NCBI GenBank assembly: GCA_002104985.1
Contig: MCGO01000031.1
Coordinates: 186,001 to 250,000, forward strand
From: Rhizoclosmatium globosum
Taxonomy: Eukaryota; Chytridiomycota; Chytridiomycetes; Chytridiales; Chytriomycetaceae
Direction of reading: 5' to 3'
Length of the DNA stretch: 64,000 nt
The translations under genes and the position numbers were made by a program. The notes below the pieces were generated by a model, which had not been told where the DNA came from, made no database searches, and worked only from the letters and a program-made list of their open reading frames with translations. This document shows, one piece after another, positions 35,233-45,527 of this stretch. Every line of letters begins with the position of its first letter. Position 1 is the stretch's first letter.

Positions 35233-37692
35233 GTGGGAGGGCTGTCCTCATCGGAATCTGAGGACATTTCTTCGTTTGAAAATGAGGCTATTCACCAAAG
35301 TCCAGCAAGCAAACAACTTTCCTCAGACAGTCAGTATCGCGAATTCATGTTGGATTGCATACAGGTACTCCAAGTATCTGCTGGTCACGGCTTCTCACTC
35401 ATCCTGCCAGTGCCGTTGGAGTTTCTTCAGTTGATTTTCTCTCCACTCTCGTGTGCTCTTTGCCACCTCACTTCAGTCTCTGGACGAAACAGTACTTTCG
35501 AGAACACCTATTCAAATATATTCAGTCTTCCAATGTCCAGTTTATGGATTTGAGTTTCGTTGCTGAGGTATGGCTGGATGTGTTGATAACGCTGAAGCCC
35601 ACACCTTCACAGATTACGGATTCAAGCTCGAACAATGAATTCATACAAATATGCGAGAAAGCAAGGAACTGTGGGTTGATGCAGTTGCTGGAAGCGACGG
35701 TTATGGAAGTTGCATGTCAGGCTATCGAGGATTGCGTGCAACACAACGAATCACCGATGGAACAAAGCTACTTGGAGCAGTACCTCTGTTGGGGTCGGGA
35801 TACACTGGTTCCGTGGCTAAACAAAGTTCTTGGGTCTTGTTCAGGTCGGTTCTGTCTTAGCCATCTTATTCAACTAACTAAGGTACTGGTAGATATCACA
35901 GGGAACCAAATAGAATATCATATCTATCAAGTATTTTGTAATCTAAGGTTGGAGGTTAATTTTTCAACTTTCTGTTGACACACATTCACAGAATCAACAA
36001 ACTCTTCGAGATAATAGTCGATTTTCCCAACTCAGAACCCGCTCTCACGGAGCTTAAAGTGTGATTGCTCATATTCGAGTGAAATCTATTAAATAGTATT
36101 ATCTCGCAGGTCTGCGTCTTTGAAACGGATCGGTACAAGTTCTTGAAGGCATCCTTGAACAGAATGTTAGTATTGACATTCGTTCTTTTACATTGGTCCT
36201 TACATTGAATGTAGAATATCGCGTCGCTTACTTCATTTGGGAGCTCAAACCAGTGACATTGTCTCAATATTCGTCTCGTCCATCAAATGCTTGAATTTTC
36301 TTGATCCCACCGCCGATTTATTATCGTCTATATCAATGCTCATTCGCAACTATCTGAGGTACTTTTGTTACCAAGTCTGACAGTGGACTAAAATCCTCCA
36401 AGAACTCGTCCAGATTCAATGAGAAGTGTGATCAATATTCTAACTGGCGATGCCAAGGACAGTGACGACATGGATTTGGAGAATTCGACCATATCAAACA
36501 CGTTTTCAGATATTCTGTTACGAAATGGGTTCAAGGGCAAAGTTCTCCGGGACCAACAGCTACCAGCCGATATCACTACTACTCTCGTCAAAATCTTTGA
36601 TTCGCCGGATGTCTTTATTAAAGAGTTTCAGACTCTCTTGGGGGATCGTCTTATTTCTCGGAGCGATTACGAAACGGATCGCGAGGTAAACCGCGTCGTT
36701 TGTTGTATCCATGATTTTAAAGCATTTTCCCTCAGCTGAAGAATCTCGAACTCTTGAAGAAACACTTTTCAGAAGCCAAACTTCATCAATGTGAGGTCAT
36801 GATCAAAGATTTGATGGACTCCAAGCGCATCAACACCAATATCTGTAACAATATGGATCCTGAATCTCGATTTGTGAACATGAAAGTGTTATCGCGTCTA
36901 TTTTGGCCTCAGTTCACTTTTGAGCCTCAGAATCATCCACCTTGTGTTTCCAGGTCAGAAATGGATATTTATTCTCCAACGTCTGCCTAAACGCTATGCT
37001 GTTAGGTTTCTGGAAAAGTATGATGCACTGTATTCCAAGCTCAAGTCAATGCGTTCTCTTCGCCATCTAACAAATTATGGTACAGTTGATTTGGACCTGG
37101 AGTTTGAAGATAGAACATTATCTCTCACTGTGACGCCAGCGCAAGCGTCTATCATAGGATTTTTCGATGGGAAAGGTAAGGGATTGATTAAGGCAAGAAT
37201 ATAACATAACTCATTTGGTCAGATACATTGTCCTTGTCTCAGTTGGTAAACTTATCGGGAAAATCTGCTCAGAGCGTCGAAAAACTAGTGTCGTTTTGGA
37301 AAAGCAAAGGAGTACTCAAACAAAATATGAATGCAACAATATCAGTCGTTGAACGAATTGATGACGAGGGAGCATTGGTTGAACAAGGTAAGTTTGTGAT
37401 ATCTAAGAGGCATATAAACTAATTGGAATCAGAAATGACGGATGTCCGTGGCCATGAAGAGGTGGAGCAAAATGTCGAGGCTATTCCAGAAACCGTGAAA
37501 ATGTTTCGCCCCTTTGTTCAAGCGATGCTGGGAAATCTTGGTTCGCTTCCGGTAGATCGTATATACACTTCTCTCAAAGCTTTTGGGTTCACGGAGTCGC
37601 AGGATAAGTTGAGAGCGTATTTGGATTCTCTTATTGAGGAAGATTTACTCGAAGCGGCAGGAGGAAACGTGTATTCCCTTCTAAAGAAATAA
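35233..37692 (+). CDS. APC2: anaphase-promoting complex subunit 2 (cullin-homology scaffold)
   Basis: APC2 is the cullin-like subunit that pairs with APC11 in the mitotic ubiquitin ligase. Helical N-terminal repeats ('WTKQYFREHLFKYIQ', 'LFEIIVDFPNSEPALTELK') are followed by the cullin-homology part: 'LLKKHFSEAKLHQCEVMIKD', 'SKRINTNI', 'VLSRLFWP' and 'LEFEDRTLSLTVTP'. The C-terminal winged helix 'FVQAMLGNLGSLPVDRIYTS' ends at 37692. About eight introns of 45-60 bp break it. The 5' end is not resolved: the frame is open from 35233 but has no ATG before 35347, so a short upstream exon may be missing from my model. The stop is 29 bp before the start of the next gene on the same strand. Confidence 0.85.
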
Positions 37693-37721
37693 ATGTACCT
37701 TTATTAATATTGTTGAAAAGG

Positions 37722-39013
37722 ATGGTCGTAAAACGAGCTCCAACAGCACTCTTTTTCGGCTCAGACGAGTTCTCTGTCATTTGCTGCGACAGATTGCTTA
37801 AAGCCACTCAAGATGGTATTATATCAAGGCTAGAGATTGTGACTCCTCCAGATAACATGAGGACAAAGATACCAGAAGGTTTGACTCAGTGATGTGTTTG
37901 TTATGTGCTCACTTTTGCACACCAAGTCCCTTTGAAGACCTATGCCCGCAAAAACAACATCACATTTCACACTGCTCCTCCAAAGACGTTGACTGGTTGG
38001 AAGGTGAGGCGTGATTCAGTGTTTGCCGTTTTTGTTCAACCATCGTCAACAAACAGCCTCCTTCTCAATTTGACCTCGGAGTCGTTGTTTCTTTTGGCTA
38101 TTTCTTGCCGTCTTCGTTGATTCGATCATTCCCTCTTGCTGCGCTCAACGTTCATCCTTCACTTCTTCCTCGGTTTGTTCTGCCACTACCTATGCGACAG
38201 ACTACTTATTCAGTGATATGCAGATATCGTGGAGCAGCACCAATTCAACATACAATCCTGAATGGAGATACAGAGACCGGAGTCTCAATCATGGAACTAC
38301 ACGAAAAACAGTTTGACGCTGGACGTATTTATCATCAGTCCAAGATAGTAAGTACTTGAGTGCTTCGACCGAAATAGATTGAATTTTAATCTTCGATATT
38401 ACAGGAAGTAGGGAAGGAGCCGTTTTACAAAGACTTGCATGATAGATTAGCTCATCAAGGAGCTGAAGACCTTGTAAAAACAGTGGCCAACTTTGACGAG
38501 TATAAGGTGCGTCGCTTTAGGTGATGTTCTTTGAGGCGACTAACGCGTACAATTTAGTCCAAAGCTTGGTTACAAGATTTAACGCAAGTTTCATATGCGC
38601 GCAAGATTTCCAAATCACTTGCGGCTTTGGACTTTTCGATCATGACAAGAGAACGAGTTTATGCGCTTCATCGAGCTCTTGGATACAAGGTGTGTATGTT
38701 TTTACGCAGCCCTGTTACGCTAACACAGTCTCTTAAGATTCCTGTGTATTGCGAGTTTAGAGAGAAGAGAACCCAATTACTAAGCTTGTACATTCCGGAC
38801 GCAAGCCAGACAGTCAAATTGAATCCGTTATCGGAAACTGGATCAGTGGTATATGACAAAAGCTCAGATAGTCTGTTTGTCATGTGCAAAGACAACTGGA
38901 TTGGTGTGACCAAAGTCAAAGTAGAGGGAAAGAAGGAGCAAGGTCCTCTTGCATTCAACAATGGATATCAATTAGTCGAGAAAGATGCATTTAAATTGTC
39001 TGCTAATCAATAA
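37722..39013 (+). CDS. mitochondrial methionyl-tRNA formyltransferase
   Basis: This enzyme formylates initiator Met-tRNA in mitochondria using 10-formyl-tetrahydrofolate. The start is ATG 37722. The N-terminal fold begins 'ALFFGSDEFSVICCDRLL'. The catalytic-domain landmarks are 'LNVHPSLLPR', 'YRGAAPIQHTILNGDTETGV' and 'MELHEKQFDAGRIYHQ'. The Asn-His-Ser/Pro and Asp loop of the formyl-transferase fold are present as 'NVHPS' and 'FDAG'. A C-terminal domain with 'DNWIGVTKVKVEGKK' ends at 39013. Six or so short introns interrupt it and no frame errors are needed. The last ~180 bp recur as a decayed copy at 41158-41340. Confidence 0.88.
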
Positions 39014-39065
39014 ACTGCCTCAATAATTGCATATCCTTGATAAATATTGGTATTCTGAGCAAATG

Positions 39066-39200
39066 GTTTTATAGCTTAGATTTATTCAGGAAGAGCTTGA
39101 TGGCATCGCCAAATTCAGGGATTCTCATACTTTGAATGCCTTAGACGGTTCCGCCGTCAATCAACGGAACCATCTCGTTCAAATTCAACAAACGATAACG
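39066..39200 (-). pseudogene. rearranged remnant of the enoyl-CoA hydratase gene
   Basis: Three non-contiguous pieces of the gene at 41343-42237 are fused here. Bases 39070-39135 match its 3' end ('gatggcatcgccaaattcag'), then 'ggttccgccgtcaatcaacgg' matches about 41748-41768. Next, 'atctcgttcaaattcaac' matches about 42098-42115. The pieces keep their order and orientation, so this is a duplicate with large internal deletions and cannot encode the enzyme. Confidence 0.75.
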
Positions 39201-39510
39201 GGTCGTCAGCTGCATTGGCGGGGAACGCAGCATCATTGGGAGTCACTGGAAGGTCTGCCAAGTTAAAAAAGGTGTATAGAGCGGTCTGGAGTGAGTCTAG
39301 GCAGTTTCGCGGCATCATGATCAGTTCAACTATGGTGTTGGAACAAATGCCACATATCTTGGGACAAATTCTGAGGAAAGCTGGTGATGCAGAAGGATCA
39401 CAATACTTATTCCGCTGAAAAGAAGTAAATAGATTGAATAGTGTCGTTTCGAAAGCTTGGAATATGAGGGACGGTGCCAAGCTTCGCATATTGCAAGAAA
39501 CTACTTCAGA
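39201..39510. other. intergenic stretch with frames open on both strands
   Basis: A minus-strand frame (39157-39567) and a plus-strand frame (39215-39418) overlap. The plus frame reads 'KKVYRAVWSESRQFRGIMIS' and the minus frame has five cysteines, but neither matches a family I know. I cannot choose between them, and neither need be real. Confidence 0.3.
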
Positions 39511-40824
39511 ATGAGTGATTCGAACTCGTCCACACCTGTCTCCTTCAGCACCACGGCCTTCTTCCAAGATTCTTCGTGCACAACTCTTGCATCAGTGTCA
39601 CTGACGCCCTCTGGTTGCGTTCCGACTTCAGACAAGACAGTGCCATGTGTTGCCACCACCACCAGCGGACTTTACATCCAATCGTATTGCTTTGCGGATT
39701 CGGCAGCATCAGCAGCCGTCTTGTTCCCAGGAAGCACTACGTACATTCAGTTGGTCTCGTGGAATGCAACGTTCTGTCCGTCTGTACCTCCAAAACTGAC
39801 TGTTCCTTCAGCTGCGGGTCTCGTCCAAGCAGCCCAGCTTCCCTTCAACGCGTGTGTCAAGTACGGCACAACTGCTTCTACCTATGCCATGTATTCCAGA
39901 TCCGCAATTGACGCTTCCATCTTTGTCGCCACATTTGCGGACTCCGTCTGTCGCTTTCCAAATTCCACCATTTCACTTGCTGCAGGATACGGTGGCTGTT
40001 CAGCATCCCCAACTGGAAATAAGAGTCAACAGGTTCAGGGAATGGTGATGAATCCAAATGGCGCGCAAATCAAGGTCCGATTTGATAATGCTGATTGCCA
40101 AAACGCCATTGGTTTGAACTATGGCCTTGCCACCACTCCGTGCCAACCTTCAGGGAATTTGTGCAGCTTTGATACGAAATCGGGGTCGTATTCCGAGTCT
40201 TCTTGTTATACTGGATACACGAATTCGTCGCTTAGCACTTTTCTTACTTCGTCCAACTTCAAGTCGCGACGATACGCTACCATTACGCGATACTTTGATG
40301 CTGCATGCTTGACTCCGAGGGAAACGTGTGTTGCTCAGGTCGACACCTGTGTGTCTCAGAAAGTCAACCCGCAAGTATTGTCGTACAAGCTTGTGGTGGC
40401 TGATAATGGAACAGTCATCAAATACAAGTTTTCTGATACTGACTGTGTTGTTTCTGCTTCGTCAGTGTCATATGCTGTTGCAGGTAATGGGTGCCAAGGA
40501 TTCTCTATTACTAGTGTCCATGAAGCTGAGGCGCTTGACAGTGATACACCGTTCAAAGTCTCTGGAGGAGCAATCGCTATGTATACTATTGTTTCTGTGG
40601 GATTTGTCGTATTTGTTGTTGGCATGTTCGTGCTTCGGGCACGCTGGATGCAGAAGAAGGCGGCTCTCGCAAAAGAAGAGACTGGCGGAAACGGAATCCA
40701 CGCAGTCTCCTCTTCAGCCTCGACCTATTCACGTGAATCAGTGACAGAATCACTTGATTTTGGATTCCCTAATGTTTATTCCCAGCAGCTGAAAGATCGT
40801 CAAGAACAGTTTGTAGTTGCTTAA
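39511..40824 (+). CDS. Cys-rich single-pass membrane surface protein, unknown family
   Basis: An intronless frame of 437 residues starts at ATG 39511 (MSDSNSSTPVSFSTT). The long extracellular-type part is rich in Ser, Thr and Cys, and Cys spacing repeats across it ('DSVCRFPNSTISL', 'DNADCQNAIGL', 'FDAACLTPRETC'). This suggests three or more related disulfide-bonded modules. A membrane segment 'AIAMYTIVSVGFVVFVVGMF' near residue 350 is followed by Arg/Lys and a ~60-residue cytoplasmic tail. No clear signal peptide is seen at the chosen start. An upstream exon or the 18-codon extension to 39457 could supply one. It may be a cell-surface adhesin or sensor of zoospores, which is inference from topology alone. 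Confidence 0.7.
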   Translation: MSDSNSSTPVSFSTTAFFQDSSCTTLASVSLTPSGCVPTSDKTVPCVATTTSGLYIQSYCFADSAASAAVLFPGSTTYIQLVSWNATFCPSVPPKLTVPSAAGLVQAAQLPFNACVKYGTTASTYAMYSRSAIDASIFVATFADSVCRFPNSTISLAAGYGGCSASPTGNKSQQVQGMVMNPNGAQIKVRFDNADCQNAIGLNYGLATTPCQPSGNLCSFDTKSGSYSESSCYTGYTNSSLSTFLTSSNFKSRRYATITRYFDAACLTPRETCVAQVDTCVSQKVNPQVLSYKLVVADNGTVIKYKFSDTDCVVSASSVSYAVAGNGCQGFSITSVHEAEALDSDTPFKVSGGAIAMYTIVSVGFVVFVVGMFVLRARWMQKKAALAKEETGGNGIHAVSSSASTYSRESVTESLDFGFPNVYSQQLKDRQEQFVVA

Positions 40825-40910
40825 TTTCTTTCACCCAGCTGTTATAAAATTAAGTTATATTTGTTTGTTTTGATTCGTTTCAATTCTTTCTTTGAATGGA
40901 CTGTCCTTTA

Positions 40911-41340
40911 AGCTTAATTTGATCGAGCTTCATTTGTGGGCGAACCTTTTTCGAAAGATCGATTATTTTCGTTTCCTTCGCGTTCACTGACGAGTATGTT
41001 TGTCCAGTGCAAAGTATGGTGTATCAAAAACTTACGTCGAGGCGTCACTGAAGAAGATATATCATTTATTTTCACAGTTAGAGCAGGAAGAACCAAGTTG
41101 TTCATTTTCGAGAGATTAGTGGATTGTACTTTTCCGTGGTTTGGTGGGGTTGTCGTGTGAAAAGACGACTGGATTGGTGTGACAAAAGTCAAAGTGGAGA
41201 AAAAGAAGGAACAACATGCTTTTCCATACAAAATGGATATCTATTAGTCGAGAAAGATGTATTTAAAATGTCTGCTGATCAATAAACTGTTGATATACTT
41301 GCATATTTTTGATTGATATTGATATTCTGAGCTTAATGGG
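40911..41340. pseudogene. chimeric remnant: CCDC13 5' exon region joined to formyltransferase 3' end
   Basis: 40911-41157 matches 34899-35145 (first exons of the CCDC13-like gene, minus sense) with about 90-95 percent identity by eye, and even preserves the first exon and intron text. Directly after it, 41158-41340 matches 38887-39066 (the last codons and downstream flank of the formyltransferase, plus sense), with small gaps. The two sources are ~4 kb apart in the window, so two duplicated fragments are fused. Neither is functional. Confidence 0.8.
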
Positions 41341-41342
41341 TT

Positions 41343-42237
41343 TCATAATTTAGATTTATTCAGGAAGAGCTTGATGGCATCGCCAAATTCAGGGATTCCC
41401 ATACTTTGAATCCCGTATAGCAACTCTTGTTGCATGGCATCGCGTTCTGCACCTCTTACGTTCAATATTCCTTTTGAACTTTCGGACTCGTGAGTTTTAC
41501 TATTGCCATTTAACCAGCTCCCGCCATACACTGAATCCAGCATCGAGAGTCTATCATTACGCATACATGTCTGCGGATGGGCGGCGATCAGCTTGGCCAC
41601 CTCCAGTGCTTTTGACAGAGCGAGTCCTTCTGGCACGACCCAATTCACGAGCCCCATTCCCTTTGCCTCTGCAGCCGACACGGACCGACCCGTCAAGACC
41701 AGATCCATCGCATTTGACAGGCCAATCAACGGCGGCAGTCGGACCGTTCCGCCGTCAATCAACGGAACCCCGCGCATTCGGCAAAAGACGCCGAGAGTCG
41801 CGACTTCGGACGCAACGCGCAAGTCGCACCAAATCGCAAGTTCAAGTCCGCCGGCCACTGCGAAGCCCTCGATCGCTGCGATCACCGGCTTAGTCAGACG
41901 GAGGCGCGTTGGGCCTTTGTTCAGAATGTTGTTAATAGTGTTGATTAAACCACGAATCACACACACCCATCGGTCCAGCCTCGTTCATGTCCTCGCTTAC
42001 AATGTTCGCCTCTCCTTGAACACCAACAACCCCTTTCAGATCGGCACCGGCACAAAACACTCCACCTCGACCTGTCAAAATCGCAACTCGCATCGATTCA
42101 TCTCGTTCAAATTCAACTAACGCAGCTTCTAACAGTCTCGCAGTTTCTCGGTCGACAGCATTTCTTTGTGAAGGGCGACAAATCCAAACGATTAGTACGT
42201 GTCCCTGCCTCTCCGTTTCAATTGATTTCTGGCGCAT
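41343..42237 (-). CDS. enoyl-CoA hydratase/isomerase (crotonase family)
   Basis: The crotonase fold hydrates 2-enoyl-CoA esters or catalyses related acyl-CoA reactions. The start is ATG 42237 (MRQKSIETERQGHVLIVWIC), and a 52 bp intron lies at 41968-41917. 'RPSQRNAVD' and 'GGVFCAGADLKG' form the first oxyanion-hole strand. 'AAIEGFAVAGGLELAIWCDL' is the second, with the Gly pair in place. The usual second catalytic Glu region reads 'GVFCRMRGVPLIDGGTVRLP'. The length of about 280 residues fits the family. An N-terminal targeting sequence is not evident. The exact substrate is not predictable from this. A rearranged remnant of the same gene lies at 39066-39200. Confidence 0.85.
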
Positions 42238-42769
42238 TTCGAACTTCTCCCAAAAAGAGTAATGCTGTCGACTGTGTCCCAAAAGACTTGTCTGTTTCGT
42301 TGTCACCCATGTGCAATATCTTTGAATTTTTGCGATTCGTCAGTGATCCCATGTGTTCCCCAAGCCGTTCCAGATGTGATGATGAGAAATCGGTTTTTGG
42401 TTCTGTTGGTGTTGTTCAGCGACTACACTGCAGGTAGAAGCTTTCCCCTGTGTTTCTAATATACAAAGCCACAGGTTGGGACTCTCAGGAACCCTCGATA
42501 ACTGGGTGGCGTGTTATCGGCTTTTGGGTGGCTTTGGCGTTCCTCAAGATTTTCAGTCATTCACACCTAAACCAACACACAATATTGTTGTTTCATTATA
42601 TTCTAAGCAGTTAGAATAATATCCTGTAGTGTGAACAAGAAGAGCAGGGACTCATTAACCGCTTTCAAAACCAAGCAGTCACGCAAGCCTTGTCACGCGA
42701 CATCGCTGGACAGATTAAATTGTCTTGGAAGACTGCAAACATTTATAACAAAATTAAGTTTCAAACAAC
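42238..42769 (+). promoter_or_regulatory. upstream region of lipase 1, duplicated before lipase 2
   Basis: About 500 bp without a gene. Much of it is repeated before lipase 2 (about 43960-44458). The best conserved block is 'tgggactct' plus 'ggaaccct' and 'gggtggcgtgtt' (42478-42515 and 44152-44185), then 'ctcaagattttcag'. Conservation at ~90 percent may reflect only the recent duplication. Confidence 0.45.
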
Positions 42770-43709
42770 ATGATCTTCCCTGCCTACTTGTTGTCTGTCC
42801 TGGCTATTGCCTCTTCCGTACTTGCTGGTGGTCCCGCTCAGAGCACTGCCTACGTCGCCCAAGACAAGGTTGATCTCTTCACTAAGTACACCCGTTACGC
42901 TTTCTCTGCGTACTACTCCGATGCTAGTGCCATCAACAACTGGTCTTGCCCCCTTTGCAGCGACGGCACTGTCTCTGACACTACTGGGGCCGTATTCACT
43001 CCATCTGCCGGTGGAACTACTCAAGGCTATGTGGCCATCAGTCCGTCTTTGAAGTCAATCATCTTTGTGGTTCGCGGAAGCGCAAGCATTCCTGATTTTA
43101 TTGCTGACTTGGACTTGATTGAGTCAAACATTCCACTGCCAAACAGTCCAGCAAATGTCCAGATTCACACTGGTTTCTGGGAGACATGGGAGGCATTGCG
43201 ACCCATAATGGAACCAGTCTTGGCTGATTATGTGCAGAAATACCCAGACTACACCGTAAGCTTTGTTGGACACTCTCTTGGTGCCGCAGTTTCTGTCTTG
43301 GCCGCTATGGATGTCACTTCGCGAGGACTTATTACCGGAGACAAAGTCCACATTGTCAATATGGGCCAACCAAGAATCGGAAACCCAGCCTTTACTGCCT
43401 ACCTTAAATCCTTCAATTTTGCTGAAGTTTCCAGAATCGTGAACAACGACGATATTGTTGCTCATTTGGTAAGTTACTTTCGAAATTTGGATGTGAGATC
43501 TAAATTCAAACTTACAGCCCACTCTTTCTGCCTTGTACCGTCACGAATCTACGGAATACTGGATTAATCCCAGCGGTAGACTTGTTACTTGCAACGATGT
43601 GACCAACAACGGTGAAGACACTAACTGTGCCGACACTGTGACCAGTCACCTCAATATTTTGGCTCACGCGAGTTACTTTGGCTTGTTTGTTCCCCTTTTC
43701 CAGAAGTAG
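42770..43709 (+). CDS. secreted triacylglycerol lipase, class 3 (copy 1)
   Basis: A 296-residue secreted alpha/beta hydrolase that would cleave acylglycerol esters outside the cell. A signal peptide 'MIFPAYLLSVLAIASSVLA' starts at ATG 42770. The nucleophile elbow is GHSLG with Ser169. The likely Asp228 sits in 'NNDDIVAHLP' and the likely His283 in 'ILAHASYFG', the order and spacing of Rhizomucor-type lipases. One 49 bp intron lies at 43469-43517, and exon 2 adds 63 residues. Cys60/Cys63 and Cys258/Cys270 could form disulfides. The gene is intact and tandemly duplicated 1,689 bp downstream. Confidence 0.9.
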
Positions 43710-44458
43710 AGAATCAGACCGCTTTGTCTGAATCATTTGATATAGAATTGTGAATAAGTGTACAATATGATGTCAATAAAACTTGTACTTTAAGTCAGTA
43801 ACCTTACGACTTGAATCAAGTATCATCCAATAGCCTCATAGTAAATCAATCCAAGGCTTCAGAAACCCTAAAAATGATCTCTCTGTCAATTGCTTTGAAG
43901 GCTTTGAGCATTACGTAATGGTGTTAATGTGGCTCAAAACCTCGCACATTTCACAGTGACCCTGACCCATGTGCACATCCCTGAATTTTTTGCAATTCTT
44001 TCATGGCCCCATGTGAATGTGTTTCGTCAAGCCGATGCATCAAGAGTTGATGATGAGAAATCGAGTTTATTCCTGTTTTGGGTATTTTGTGACTATAATG
44101 GCGGGAAGAGTAGATTATTTGCACGCCTTATATAAGAAGCCGTAGGCTGGGACTCTCTGGAACCCTGGACAAACCGGGTGGCGTGTTTTGGGCTTTGGGT
44201 GGCTTTTGCATTTCTCAAGATTTTCAGTTGCACTCACTCAATTCAGTCGTAAACCTCATTGCCGTAATCGTATTATATGCTTTGTAAGTTGTATCGACGT
44301 TTATAGCGTCAAATGAAGGCAAACGGCCCACCAAAAGCTTGCTATCACAAAAACCAAGCAGTCATGCAAGCCTTGTCACGCGACCTCTTCAGACCAATTA
44401 AATTGGCCTGAAAGATTGGCATTGCAAACAAACAGAAACAAACAAGTCTGCAAACAAA
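43710..44458. other. spacer between tandem lipases
   Basis: It contains the downstream flank of lipase 1 and then a diverged copy of its promoter region, beginning near 43940 ('gaccctgacccatgtgcaca'). No additional gene is visible. Confidence 0.6.
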
Positions 44459-45397
44459 ATGATCTTCCCTTCGTACTTGTTGTCTGTCCTGGCAATTGCC
44501 ACTTCCGTACTTGCTGGTGGTCCCGCTCAGAGCACTGCCTACGTCGCCCAAGACAAGGTTGATCTCTTCACTAAGTACACCCGTTACGCTTTCTCTGCGT
44601 ACTACTCCGATGCGAGTGCAATCAACAACTGGTCCTGCCCTCTTTGCCGTGACGGTTCTGTCTCTGATACTACTGGGGCCGTATTCACTCCATCTGCCGG
44701 TGGAACCACCCAAGGCTATGTGGCCATCAGTCCGTCTTTGAAGTCAATCATCTTTGTGGTTCGCGGAAGCGCAAGCATTCCTGATTTTATTGCTGACTTG
44801 GACTTGATTGAGTCTCATATCCCACTTCCAAACAGTCCAGCGAATGTTAAAATTCACACTGGCTTTTGGGAGACATGGGAAGCTTTGAGACCTAGAATGG
44901 AGCCAGTCTTGGCTGACTATGTCAAGAAACACCCAGACTACTCGGTCAGTTTTGTTGGACACTCTCTTGGAGCTGCAGTTTCTGTTTTGGCTGCTATGGA
45001 CGTCACTTCACGAGGCTCATTACGGGAAACAAAGTCCACATTGTCAATATGGGCCAACCAAGAATCGGAAACCCAGCCTTTACCGCCTACCTCAAATCGT
45101 TCAACTTTGCCGAGGTTTCCAGAATCGTGAACAACGACGATATTGTTGCTCATTTGGTAAGTTTCTTTCGAAATTTGGATGTGAGATCTGAATCCAAACT
45201 TATAGCCAACTCTTTCTGCCTTTTACCGTCACGAATCTACGGAATACTGGATTAACCCTAAGGGTAGACTTGTTACTTGCAACGACGTTAACAACAACGG
45301 TGAAGACACCAACTGTGCCGACACTGTGACCAGTCATCTTAATATTTTGGCTCACGCGAGTTACTTTGGCGTGTTTGTTCCCCTTTTCCAGAAGTAG
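44459..45397 (+). CDS. secreted triacylglycerol lipase, class 3 (copy 2, frame interrupted)
   Basis: A tandem duplicate of 42770-43709 with the same signal peptide, GHSLG elbow, 49 bp intron (45157-45205) and C-terminal His motif. Relative to copy 1 a single base is missing just after 'cacgagg' at about 45017, which shifts the frame and would truncate the protein soon after. The downstream codons are otherwise preserved, with mostly synonymous differences from copy 1. This argues for a sequencing error or a very recent lesion. If real, the enzyme would lose Asp and His of the triad. Confidence 0.8.
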
Positions 45398-45527
45398 AGA
45401 GCTAGAGCGCCTCTGGTGAATAATTTGATATAGAATTGTGAATAAGTGTACAATAAGATGTGAATAAATTGTACTTAACTCAGTAACCTTCTTCTTTCTC
45501 TCCTTCTCTTAATATATTTTTTGTTGA

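Noticed and set aside
39157..39567. minus-strand 136-codon frame as a gene
   Set aside because: Its stop and last codons come from the hydratase remnant and its start overlaps the surface-protein coding region; no family match.
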